A DNA stretch of 64,000 bases from Polyporus tsugae (lineage: Eukaryota > Basidiomycota > Agaricomycetes > Polyporales > Polyporaceae), in contig JAHRBS010000001.1 of assembly GCA_024305745.1 (NCBI GenBank), positions 806,001-870,000 on the forward strand, given 5' to 3'. Below are positions 1 to 10,251 of the stretch, one piece after another. The translations under genes and the position numbers were made by a program. The notes under the pieces were generated by a model. That model had not been told where the DNA came from and made no database searches. It worked only from the letters and a program-made list of their open reading frames with translations. Position 1 is the first letter of the stretch, and each line of letters starts with the position of its first letter.

Positions 1-1
1 G

Positions 2-388
2 CAAATGGCGAACGTGCCGCACGGCGGCCCCGGGCCCGTGCCGCAGTACATGACGCCGAGCGCGGGCAAGGGCTCCCCGGTGACGCTGCCCCCGCCCGCG
101 TTCGCGGCCGCGGCGCCGACGATGCGCGTGGGCAACGGGTGGGCGAACGCGAAGGACACGACGCCGGCGGTGACCGCGATCCCGGGGTGCGCGTACCCGA
201 ACGCGTGGGACGCGCTCGGGGCGCAGGCTCCTGCTGTCGGGTGCGATCCCGCTGGGTTCGTTGAGGCTCAGGCTGTACCTCCCGCCATCCCCTCTGCTCC
301 CCCCGCCATTCCCGATGCTCAGGTCCCGCCGCCCAACCACGTTGCGCAGGTGGCTGGCGATGACGTTGGCGAGTCTGAGGACGACTAG
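2..388 (+). CDS. 3' end of an unrecognised gene (partial)
   Basis: An open frame runs in from the left edge and stops at TAG 386-388. The visible 128 or so residues are rich in Pro, Ala and Gly and end in an acidic tail (ESEDD). Codon use is strongly GC-rich in the first 250 bases, as in the confident genes nearby. Two cysteines and a short aromatic stretch (GNGWANAK, CAYPNAWDALG) suggest the end of a folded region followed by a Pro-rich disordered tail. I do not recognise the family. The apparent start methionine at 5 is probably internal, because the frame is still open upstream of it. Confidence 0.55.
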   Translation, partial: QMANVPHGGPGPVPQYMTPSAGKGSPVTLPPPAFAAAAPTMRVGNGWANAKDTTPAVTAIPGCAYPNAWDALGAQAPAVGCDPAGFVEAQAVPPAIPSAPPAIPDAQVPPPNHVAQVAGDDVGESEDD

Positions 389-666
389 TGCTGTTGAGGG
401 GTCCAGGAAGTATACGCGACGAAATAGGATGGGTATATGATAGGATAAGAGGGGGGAGTTGAGTCCGACGGAACGCACAGACGGTCTCGCCGTTATACAC
501 TTGCACTCGTTTGTAGATTGGGACGGACATGGTAACTGGCATGCGAATCGTGTTCCATTGCAGTACTGTAGTGTCGTGGGGAGAGCGTCAGTAGTGATTA
601 CCTACGAGTACATCCTTGTTGAGGGCATATGGAAGGTGTCCGAAGCGGAGAGCGGAACGTCGAGTG

Positions 667-2611
667 TTAAAAGAAGCGTATGCTCTCTGTCGAAAAGTTG
701 TTCGCGAGGCGCATGATTACCGCGTTCGACGTGAGCGTGGAGAACTGCACAGTACAAGGGGCGGGCAGTCAGCGCATGCAGGTAGTCAGTCGGTTTGGGC
801 TCGCGAGCCAGAGAGCTGGAGAAACTCACCCCGTTCCCGATCAGGACCTGGGCGCGCTGCGCGGCAAGCACGTCCACCGCCTGCGAGACGAACTTCTGCT
901 CCCAGTTCAACACCAGATCGCGGCTGCTCGAGATCGAGTCCCACTCGGCCGCGTCCTTGAGCGCGCTCTTGAGCTCCGCGATGTACGGGGGCTTGCCGTT
1001 CGTCATGATGTGCAGCCGGCGCACGCCCGCCCCTGCAGCCGCGGAACGCACCTCGAGGACCTTTGTGACGATCTCGAGGATAGAGGGGAAGCAGCGGCGG
1101 TGGTAATACTCGAGCTGGTCGGGACTGCCCGTCCACTCGACGGGTAGCTTGCCGTGGGACGTCGCGTTGCCCGGGGGCACGAGCTGGTCGGGGAGCGAGG
1201 GGAAGCTGTTGACGGAGATGAAGGGGTCGCCGATGGAGGCGAGCGTCGTGCAGTGCGAGGCGTAGTCGCCCTGCCGGACGTGGATCGCCATGAGTCCTGG
1301 GATGAGTGGATAGCGCACGGCATTGGTGGTGGTGGTGGCGGTTGGAGCGGAGGTATTGTAGGGGAGAGAGGAGAGGTAGGGCGTGCTGGCGAGAGAGGAC
1401 GGGGGAAGGAAGAGGTCACGGTTGATATCAAAGGCGAGCTCGATTAGAGGGGACCAGGCGATGTAAGTGAGGAGGGGCGTGGAGATGAGGTCCGGCCAAA
1501 TCGACGCAAGGTTGCCTGGTACGCCGAACGTCCTGTAGGCGCGCAAAAGGTTAGTGAGGAACAGGAACAACATGAGCGCGCGTTTCGGAGCAACGGGGTT
1601 AAGAGAGGGGACGCACTCCCAGTGGTCGAAAATTTGCCCCGAACCTTTTTGCGTCTGGAGGCAGGGGTCTGTGACGTTGTTAACTGCCTTGGACCACGCA
1701 CCGATGATGGTCTTAGTGTTGCTGGCGTATACGAGGTCGCTGTGGACCTGTTCTCGGACGAGCTCGCTCTTCGATGGGCATATGTGATCGAAGTAGGTCT
1801 TCGTCACTGCAGAACGGACGTGCTCGTACGGTGTGCCCCACGGTTCGCCAACTATGGGACCTGCAGAACGTCAGTGATACGCGCTGCCAGAGATATAGAA
1901 GCTCTCTACCTCGGATTAGTGCGGTATATGGGATTTGTGAGGGGATTGTGTGGTCAAATGATTGAGTGTATGGGGATCCGTCGTCGCTCCAAGTGTAGTT
2001 TGCAAACACAAAGCTGTATAGTGTTTGGGAAGGGGTCGCAACGCCGTAAATGAAGCACTCACGTCCGCCCAACTCGGTACGTCAAATATGCGTTTAAGAG
2101 GAGTTCCTGAAAGGCGTTGCCCCAGCCTACATCTATACCAGGCCAAAGTCATGGATCAACCACAGAGAGGGGTACATGGGAGCGTACCTATGCGAAACCC
2201 GGAAACATAGAAGTACTTTTCGTGCTCTTCAGGTTCTGTTCTATTCCAGTCCTGCTGAGGCAGTCGGAGCTCATGTTCGTGGTATTGTGAGAATAACGGG
2301 GGGAGTTTATCGACGTGCGGGTCTATTAGTGGTGTGGGATCGTGTGACTCCAATGGTGGGGATTTATGGTCGTCGGTGTCTAATGGTTGGGGGTCTTGGT
2401 ATAATGGTGGGCCATCGTCCAGGGAAGGGGGCGGCCAGATGGAGAGGGTTTTGAGGTCCACAAACGTCCAGATAGCGATGCCGCCGACGAATACCACAAC
2501 GATGAGCCCAGCAGCCAGAAGGCTGATTCGTTTCCTAGTAACAGTAGACGAATTGGTTCCCAGAAGCGTATAACGATAGCGAGAGCTACGTGAGATGAAG
2601 CCTGCAAGCAT
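667..2611 (-). CDS. Fucosyltransferase-like type II membrane protein, copy 1
   Basis: Six exons: 2188-2611, 2063-2132, 1910-2013, 1617-1860, 830-1532, 667-744 (540 aa). A short cytosolic N-terminus precedes one membrane anchor (about residues 29-50), a Pro/Asp-rich stem longer than in the other two copies, and a lumenal catalytic region. That region opens with VGWGNAFQELL, carries H365-x-R-x-G-D370 (IHVRQGDY), the usual HxRxGD loop of fucosyltransferases, and ends with IGNGFSTLTSNAV, resembling the conserved C-terminal donor-site segment of O-fucosyltransferase (PF10250) folds. A Golgi enzyme using GDP-sugar is inferred; acceptor and linkage cannot be told. Intron phases (1,2,1,2,0) equal those of the copies at 12917 and 15760. 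The start is ATG 2611, followed by MLAGFISRSS as in the paralogues; upstream in-frame residues have no counterpart. Confidence 0.85.
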
Positions 2612-2969
2612 TGCGCTGGACGCCAGAGGTTGTGCGCCTGCATCCGTTGTCGACCAAGTCGCCCTCGGCATCTCTGACGACGATCAGGGGTTAGGCGCGT
2701 ATCCCGCTACGGTGTGACCCACGGCACGCGGATGTGCACGAATAGTCAGTGCTTGCTCCAGAAACCCTGGGGTTGTACAACACGGCAAGATTAAGTGTTT
2801 AGTACCTATAGTAATGCTAGCGATAACGATGTAATGAGATTCGTACATAGACAACCATGACTAGGGAAGTATCAAATGAGGACAGCGAAAACAACAGACA
2901 CAAAAAATGGAGATAATCGGCACGTCAGGAGGGCAGACCAGGCGACACCCAAGCTCCTCCTCGACACCT
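2612..2969. other. Intergenic, nothing recognised
   Basis: This stretch lies between the 5' end of the fucosyltransferase-like copy 1 and the 3' end of the zinc-finger regulator, both on the minus strand. It must hold the promoter of copy 1. I see no clear TATA box, repeat or coding frame. Confidence 0.5.
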
Positions 2970-5900
2970 TCAAGCCCCTGGTACGCGAGAGCCCGAAGCC
3001 GCAGCGGCCGGGTCTCGCGAGTAGCCATTGAAGAAGCCGAGCAGGTGCGTGTAGTCGAACTTGGACTCCTGCTGCCAGTTCTCGATCCGGACCTTCATCA
3101 CCTCGTCCCAGAACATCGTCGACGCCTGCTCCCCCGACCCTAGGAACTTGCGGATGTGCTTCTCCCACTTCTTCACCAGCTGGAACTTCGCCTCGTGCGA
3201 CGTGATGTACGTCCCCTCGGGGTCGAACGGCGGCAGCCCCTCCTGGTACGCCACCAGCCCGACCTGCGCCAGCCAGTAGTACGGCAGCGCGTTGAAGCAG
3301 AACCGCTGCTGCGCCTCGGGGATGTCGCGTGGCGTCTCGGGCGACTGCAGCCAGCTCTGCAGCCACGAGTGCAGCAGGATCTGCATGTGGATCACCCGGT
3401 CCCGGTCGACGAAGTGCGGCTTTATCTTTGGCCGCCCCGCCGCGTCGCTGAGCTGGTGGAAATGGAGCCGGTCGCGGAGGTACATCTCGAACAGCTTCCG
3501 CAGCATCGCGTGGATCATGATGAAGTGCCCGAACGGCGTCACGTGGAACGGCCGTGGCTCGTTCCTCGGGTTGTCCTGGATGATGTAGAAGTACAGCGCC
3601 TTGAGGTAGTGCCCGCGGAGCCGCATCTCCATGTCCCCGTAAGGCGACGGCGTGTTGAGAATCGTGGCCCATTCCGCGCCATCCTTCGCCGTCCAAAGCG
3701 CGTCCTCGGCTGGGAGACTGAGTGTGAACTGCTCGGTGTGGAAAGTCGGCGAAAGGTTGAAGAACAAGCAGTGGCAGCAGTCGTGGAGATAGCAGATCCA
3801 CAGCGCCCTGCAGAGTCCTTCAGCATACCAGCTCAAACGACCATCGTGATGACACATACCTCTTAGCGGACTCAAACCTGACCCACTCTCTCCATCCCGC
3901 CTGAACCGACACAGGGTCGCTAAAGTCAATCTCTGGGATTTTCCAGTCGAGAGTCTTCTCGACGAAGCCGTTCATCCGAAGCATCTGCGTCCTCTGTCAG
4001 GAGCGACACCTCACAAACAAGCGCTAATTGGCATACCATAACAATCATGCCATGGTACACGTTGGACTTCGCCCGTTGTTCGGGATCCTTATGGAACATG
4101 CCGATAGTTTGGATCAGCCCTGACGCCATCGTCAACTGGATGATCATGTCGTAATCTGTCGTGTGCGACTGCAAAATCCTCAGAACCTGCGGAAGCGTGC
4201 TCGCGAAAATACTCACCAGATCAGCGATGATGACGTCCCGTACAGTAGCAAGGACTCCGTCGATGAAATTCGTGGCGGCGGTCGTGTTCGAATACATCGC
4301 GCCGCACGCCTTCGCCGCCTTAACCAGGGTAGGATGCCGAGATTCGGAGAGGAATGTGGGAAGGTGGACGATCGGCATGTGCCACGCATACGTCGTGAGG
4401 AATGCCGTAACTTGTATGCCCCGTAAGCATTCACACCAGGTGCAGTTCGAGAGGAGCAAAGGGCTTACCGAACTGGTAGTACTCCGCCACCGAAGGCATC
4501 TCGGGCTGGAGCACCTTCACGGACTGTTCTACCGGTGGTAGTGGAGGTAGGGGCTCCATGATCTCCTGCTCTGGGATGCTCTCAAGAGGGTCGCTTGGGA
4601 AAACGGGATCCGAGAGATTTGGATACATGGCCAAACTGGCACTCTGCATCCCAGAGACATGGTCGAAGAGTGCTTGATCGATACCCGTAGACTCGAGACG
4701 GTCTATCAGGATCGACGTCGGGTCTATATTAAAGTGGTGTCCCGGGACGGTCGGGTTCTTCTGGAAGCTAGAGGTGAAGAGATCTGCAAAGAGGTTGTCG
4801 TACATCTCGCTCGAAAAGAGCTCAGTGAAGTAGGCCTTCTCCTCAGCGTTCGGAGAGCCGGCCGGCGGGACGGCAACGAGCGCGTTTGCATCGAAGGTAA
4901 TGAGTGTCGCATTTGTATCGAGGCCGCCAACGGGCACAAAAAAGGAAGAGGCTGCAGATGAGCCATTTAGCAAATCATGGGATGTTGTTAGGTTCGAGAG
5001 TGTGCTTGGTGACCTGCTAGACCCTTGTGGAGAAGTCCCCGCCTCCGGTGAGGCGTCCTGCTGCGTTGAGAGCGCAGTCGGTGAGGTGGAGCTGGATTCA
5101 GGCGACGAGGTCGAGTTCTGAGGAGAGCCGTTCGCTTCGGGGCTCGAGCCTGCGCCGGGACCGTGCAGGTAGACGCATTCGCGTCCACGAGCCTTGCATT
5201 TCGAACATGGTCGTCCGAGGTCGCACTTGACCTTGGAATGCGCGCAACTTTGGCATGACTTGCGCCGCGAACGGTTTGCGGAACTGCAGCGAGGCGCAGG
5301 TATCAGTCAGTCTAGGGGACTTGAAGTAACAAGGGCCTAACGCTCACGAATCCGCGCAAGTGCGTTTATGCCGGGTAAGTAGATCACTGCGCGTGAACTG
5401 GGCGTGACACCGCTACAAGAATGGCATGAGAAAACAGACGTCTTAGGACACGTCCCAGCAAGAAGAACGGGAAGAGAATGAGAAGGTGGAGGACGCGTAC
5501 AAAACGTCTAGTGATATTCGTCCAGGGCTATATGTGGGTGCCTTGGCGCGCATGTCCGTCGGCCAGTTACATAACGCGTCTCTGTCGTTTCCAGCAGAAA
5601 AAGGAGGAGTAAAAAAGGGAACAAGAACCCGTTAAGTGACCCCAATGTGTCCCATGAAGTTCCTCTCAAGTCCTGACGAGCCTTTCCCCCCGCCACGTGA
5701 GTGCATCATGATCCAGCATCCACGTCCACAAGTATTGAACAGCCCTCTAAGGATGTTCAGTTCTTGCGGCCGCGTCGCATCTGAGAGCTGGTTTGATGAG
5801 AAATTGGCAGCGCAAAACTCGCCTATGAGGTCATCCTCACCCAAGCTGGGCCCAACATCCACAAGGATGGATTGAGAAAATCTAGAGAGGGAACCGAACT

Positions 5901-6241
5901 CACGTCGCATTCGTGAAGCCGTTCATTGGAGTCTGGGGATGGTGCACAGCCTCGTCAATTTGATGCTAGTGCACACGTTGACAACAAAGCCACTTACGGG
6001 TCTTCAAATGCCTGTTCAGATGCGTCGTCCGCGTGAACTTTGCGGGGCAGAGAGGGCATAACTTTGTCTGTGGGAGCGTCGGGATGTTACCCCTGTGGGA
6101 GCGCATCTTGGACACACTCCCATTCTTGGAGAGTCTGCTGCCGGTGGAAGCCGAAGCGGCGGTGCTCGTGCTCGCCGAGGCAGAGGGTTTCTCCGGGGCG
6201 ATCTGCTCTGCAAGTTGGGGCTGAACGGGGTGGCCAGACAT
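2970..6241 (-). CDS. Transcription factor with two C2H2-type fingers and a Zn2Cys6 cluster
   Basis: Seven exons: 5998-6241, 5904-5932, 5348-5412, 4469-5283, 4037-4410, 3860-3993, 2970-3807 (832 aa). Finger 1 is classical C2H2 (C62, C65, H78, H82). Finger 2 is C2HC (C90, C93, H106, C110). A Zn2Cys6 binuclear cluster follows at C123-C149 with spacing C-x2-C-x6-C-x5-C-x2-C-x6-C. A Ser/Pro-rich linker leads to a fungal-specific transcription factor middle domain from about residue 385 (TTYAWHMPIVHLPTF) to the end. Finger 2 is assembled across the 29-nt exon 2 and exon 3 (HECD|RCHAQF), which fixes the splicing of the 491-bp intron between them. The other introns are 43-65 bp. A nuclear regulator; targets unknown. 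The start at 6241 (MSGHP) is preferred to in-frame upstream codons. Confidence 0.88.
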
Positions 6242-7135
6242 CGCGGTGGGCCTCAGGGATGGTGGTGGATGGGTAGGTAACGCAGGTTTATATGAGCCAA
6301 GATAAATAAACAGAAAGTTATGTAAGTTGCAGCTTGACAAGATTCAGCCCTCCGCGCCGATCCACGTGGCCCCCCCCCCCGATCTTTATCGGGCCACTCC
6401 TCTTCGTTTCCGCAGCCTTTCGCTACACACTTCAGACGCTGGTCTCCGGATCCACGTTCTCTACGTGCACCCGTATTTCCAACCCGTTGACGTCCAGACC
6501 GAGTAGAAACCTTTCTAACTCTGTCCAAAAACGTCAATTCGACTCTTTCTAGCCACAGCCAGGTTTCCGCAGCATTTCAGAGCTCAAATTCCGTGGAAAC
6601 TTCAAACTTGAACGGTGTGACAGCGAGTCAAATTCAAAGGTACCGTCACTGAAACGGTCGGTGTCCGGTTTCCGTACAATGAAATGACCCAAATTCCGGC
6701 TTGAGGCGCTCTGTCCAGCGTTCACTGCATGATCCCCGTTCATTTTCACAGTTTGTTCTGAGAGACCGGTATTCTTGATCGGCAACGAGGCCGCAGATGC
6801 ATAGAGATGCATGAAGCGTTTCGGATAAGTAGTCCTATCCGCACTAACCCCGCCCTGCGCCGATCATAGGGAATAGGGCTCCGGTGGTTTGACGTTACCG
6901 GTGTGGTGGCGATGAAGATCTTCGATCGGAGGTTGTGAGTGAAGACACTCCTGCAAGAACGCTAGTCTTCGCACCAAGTTGAAACTGGCCATTTGTCTCT
7001 TTCCCCTTTACTCTACGTACTGTATGTATGTATACAAAAAAGCATCCGATCACAACGACAGAGAGCCCGAATATTTGCCGTCTCCCTCCCGACGCTCCAA
7101 CACACCAACACGAACGATGAACGCACATTGAAAGC
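6242..7135. other. Intergenic, nothing recognised
   Basis: About 0.9 kb between the 5' end of the zinc-finger regulator and the 3' end of the GH79 gene. It includes an 11-base C run near 6370. Short frames in both strands lack splice or family support. Confidence 0.5.
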
Positions 7136-9006
7136 TCACAAGTACACGATCAACGCCTCAGACGCGAGCACCGACACCGTCAACGCCCCCCCACTCATCA
7201 GCACGCTCTCCGTCTCCTCCGTCCCCTGCTTTACACACGCGGTCGAGAACGTGCCGTTCCCGCCAATCGTCACCACCGCGCCATGATCTGTCCGCGTTGT
7301 CGCGTCCGGCGCGGTCAACCGTTTCGCCGCCTTCGTCCCCGTCCCCGTCAAACCGGTGAACGCGATAGACGTGGCGGCACGCGTGCCGGTGCCGTTGTAG
7401 TAGTTCGTGTTCACGACGAGGAGCCGCAGGGGGGCGTTCGCGGAGGAGTACACGGCGTACGTCGCGATCGCGGACGTGCCAGTGTCGAGCGCGGCAAGCG
7501 TGGCGCCGTCCGTGCCGAGGAAATCGGAGACGAACACTGCGCCGTAGTAGGGTGAGAACATGACGCTCTCGCCCCACCAGCAATATGCCTGTCGTCGAGA
7601 CCGGAGTGTCAGGTAGACGTGGAATGGATCAGCGATTTAAGGGGGGGGGTGTAAGGGAAGGGGTGTCAGACAGTCCGGGCGTTCCGAGGGGACGGGGACT
7701 TACACAGTTGCCGATGGTTCCATGGTGGAAGTAGAGGCGGTCGACGCCTATGAGGGCGCTCTGCAGGACGTAGTCTATGATCCAGAGCGCGGCGCCGAAT
7801 GTGGGGCTGATGCCTCCGCCACCACATGTCGCTGGAATGAAGATGGAAGTGGTTGAGTTCAGACCACACGATGGAGGTCGGCCGCAGTCGGGAAAGACGC
7901 ACCTGAGTTAGTCTCTCCGAAGAAGAACTTCTTGCCTGCGTTGTGCGCCGCAGTCGCTTCGGCCTTGAACTGGCTCACGTAAGAGACGATGCCTCTGTGG
8001 AGCAGTATCGGGAGAGTGAAGTTGAGACTGTCGAGCAACTCTCCGCAGAGCAACGGGGAAGACTCACGAGTGGCTCATGAGGTCTGGAAGATTCGTGCTT
8101 GCACCGCCGCATGCTGACTGTGGGTACGAGTGGCGAGAGATGCTCTTGATAGTGGCCAGACCGGCACTGCTAATGTTCGATATCAACGTTAAGGTATCCC
8201 ATGACAGGTAGACAGCGCCCTGGAATATGTTCCCGAGCTGCGAAGCAAAAGGTTCTCAGTCCGCGACCACGAGTCTGAGTGGGACCGCAACGACACGTAC
8301 TTTGGGCGCGAGGGCAGTGAACCATTGTGCTTCATTCGATATGTCAATAGAGTTGCTCCAACCCGTTCCTGACGCGATGGGCGAACTGCTCGAGTAAACT
8401 AGTAAACCGCTGCATTAACATTCCTCAGGGTGATTCGCCAGAAGCTCGACCACTCACACTCTGGCTCATTCCCAAGCTCGAGCGCGAGGAGTTTGCTTAC
8501 AGAAGATTTCGCAAGTGCGCCCGCCGAAAGAGTGTTCGTCTGGTTGTCCAGTTGGCGGTTGAGCCCGATTGTAACGTCCCCCCTCAGCCCGTTTGCGAGG
8601 CTGAAGAAGGATGGGCCATACGTCAGGCTCGTTGGCGCGTCGGCGGACGAGGCGACAGTGTAGTTGACTGCAGTTTGCAAAGAGGAGTTGTACGTCGCAC
8701 GATCCCTGTAAACGCCAACACCGCATTTAATACGCGCATATTCAAAAGAACGTTTCGTGAGACTCACTGGGTGGTACCGCCGATGCGGACGGCAGGTTGT
8801 GCGCCTCTGAGGGTAGCGAGGTTGGCGAGACAGTTATTCGTCCCTGTGATGTTGGTGTAGTCTGGGAAAGCGAAGAACTCTATCGACACGCTGACGAGGG
8901 ACGAATCGACGGAGGCAGCTCCCGAGGGTGGAGTGGAAGGCACCGCGACGGCACGCACATGGCATGCCCAGAAGAGGGAGGCAAGGATAACAGAAAAGCG
9001 GACCAT
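7136..9006 (-). CDS. Secreted GH79-family glycosidase (beta-glucuronidase-like)
   Basis: Seven exons: 8768-9006, 8458-8705, 8301-8398, 8068-8237, 7903-7994, 7704-7831, 7136-7588 (475 aa, the usual size for fungal GH79). The N-terminus has a signal peptide (MVRFSVILASLFWACHVRA). The barrel contains VSIEFFAFPDY, the acid/base in LELGNEPE (E160) and the nucleophile in FFGETNS (E279); HHGTIGNCAYCWWG is followed by a C-terminal beta domain ending in EALIVYL. GH79 enzymes remove glucuronic or 4-O-methylglucuronic acid from arabinogalactan and related glycans; the exact substrate is not readable here. A TATA box lies about 50 bp upstream of the start. Family assignment rests on motif recognition. 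Confidence 0.85.
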
Positions 9007-9054
9007 GGGTATCTGGGTTAGGATGATGTAGCAGGGAAGATGTTCCAAGCTCCA

Positions 9055-9062
9055 CTTATATA
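9055..9062 (-). promoter_or_regulatory. TATA box of the GH79 gene
   Basis: Read on the minus strand this is TATATAAG, 49-56 bp upstream of the ATG at 9006, which leaves room for a short leader. Confidence 0.6.
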
Positions 9063-10148
9063 ACAAAGCGAGACTCGGGGGTTGCTCGGCACCTCGTCGG
9101 TAAAGTACCTGTTGAGAATCATGTCTGGGCTCGCAAACTGCATGGGACACGGTCAACGGACATACCTTCGCTTGAATGCGGACCGACGGCAGCACAACGG
9201 TCTGAACGATTCTGGTCTCGTACCTACCCGTCTATATACACACCCCATCACCGCAGAACAAGCGTAGGGTTCGAATAAAGATAGGTGGGTACGGAACTAC
9301 GGGAGGATGGAATTCGCTGGTCCGCCCGCCGGCTCGATAGTAGCGTCCGGATGGTCATCTGCATGCTGCAGCGGTGGTCACCGTTGACGGTTGATCCATT
9401 GTGAGCCATTAGAGCGGGAAGGAAACCCCTGTCAGCTGAACGAGCCTGGAAAAAAAAACCAAGGGGTAGACGCAGCGGAGCGGAGCGAACGGTCGAAGGA
9501 AGCAAGTTTGTATGCGCGGTCGTTGCGTTGGCGACGCTCGCCCCCGGGCCGGGAGGCCCGAATCGAGGCCGCGCGCTCAGGTATGTTCCGCCGCCCTAAA
9601 GGCCAATAGTATCTAAGTGCGACTCTGGTGCGACCCATGTTGATACAGACCATCAGCGCTGCCACCTGAAAGCAGAGGAGAAGCACTGGAGGTTCTTGGG
9701 GCTTCCGGATTTTGCCGATTGCGTCACGGCCACCTGCCAGTGGCTGGTGACTGCCACCACCACGCTCCGAGGACCTTCTCTCCTCTCACTGCCGACGTCG
9801 TACGCAATAGACGAAGCTGGACCTTAAAGATGTAGGTATCTTACCCATCCGAATCAATCTGGGGTCATGACAACCCCCAACCCGTTTGATGTCAGATGTG
9901 GCCAGGAACTACGTTCAAAACTCCATGGACTCAGACAATGTCCACTTCCCCTGCATAAAACTTTATCTTAGGTTCATCGATGTCCCTCCTCACTGACATA
10001 TCGTAGGAAATTGTAGGCCGCCTTATTTTCCGCTTCCAGGACCATCCCCAGATCGAGGCTATGCAAAAACGGAAACCCCAGGGCAATCTGTGATCCGAGT
10101 ACAGAGTATCGAAGATCAAGTTGCTACGCATCCCAAGAAGAGGACACA

Positions 10149-10154
10149 TATAAT
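10149..10154 (+). promoter_or_regulatory. TATA-like box of sedolisin 1
   Basis: TATAAT lies about 98 bp upstream of the ATG at 10252, in a moderately A/T-rich stretch. The distance implies a leader of roughly 65-70 nt. Confidence 0.4.
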
Positions 10155-10251
10155 CACCGGGCTCGCATCCGTTCCTGCCCGTCTCAGACTCTCACCTTCC
10201 TGGTCTAAGGTCGACGACGCATAGTACGCCAGAGCTGTTCAGCTTAAGGAG

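Larger units (their letters stand above)
9007..10251. other. Divergent intergenic region between GH79 and sedolisin genes
   Basis: About 1.2 kb separating two genes that point away from each other, so it carries both promoters. TATA-like boxes are visible near each end (9055-9062 and 10149-10154). Nothing else was recognised. Confidence 0.55.

Noticed and set aside
602..1807. A 401-codon minus-strand frame taken as one exon
   Set aside because: It begins at a GTG and reads through two introns of fucosyltransferase-like copy 1; the spliced paralogues show the correct exons and a stop at 667-669.
3156..3866. Plus-strand frame of 236 codons
   Set aside because: It is the antisense shadow of the last exon of the zinc-finger regulator and has no family motifs.
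5636..5875. Possible exon or small gene in the regulator's long intron
   Set aside because: No splice signals on the plus strand and no recognisable protein; the flanking finger halves join perfectly without it.
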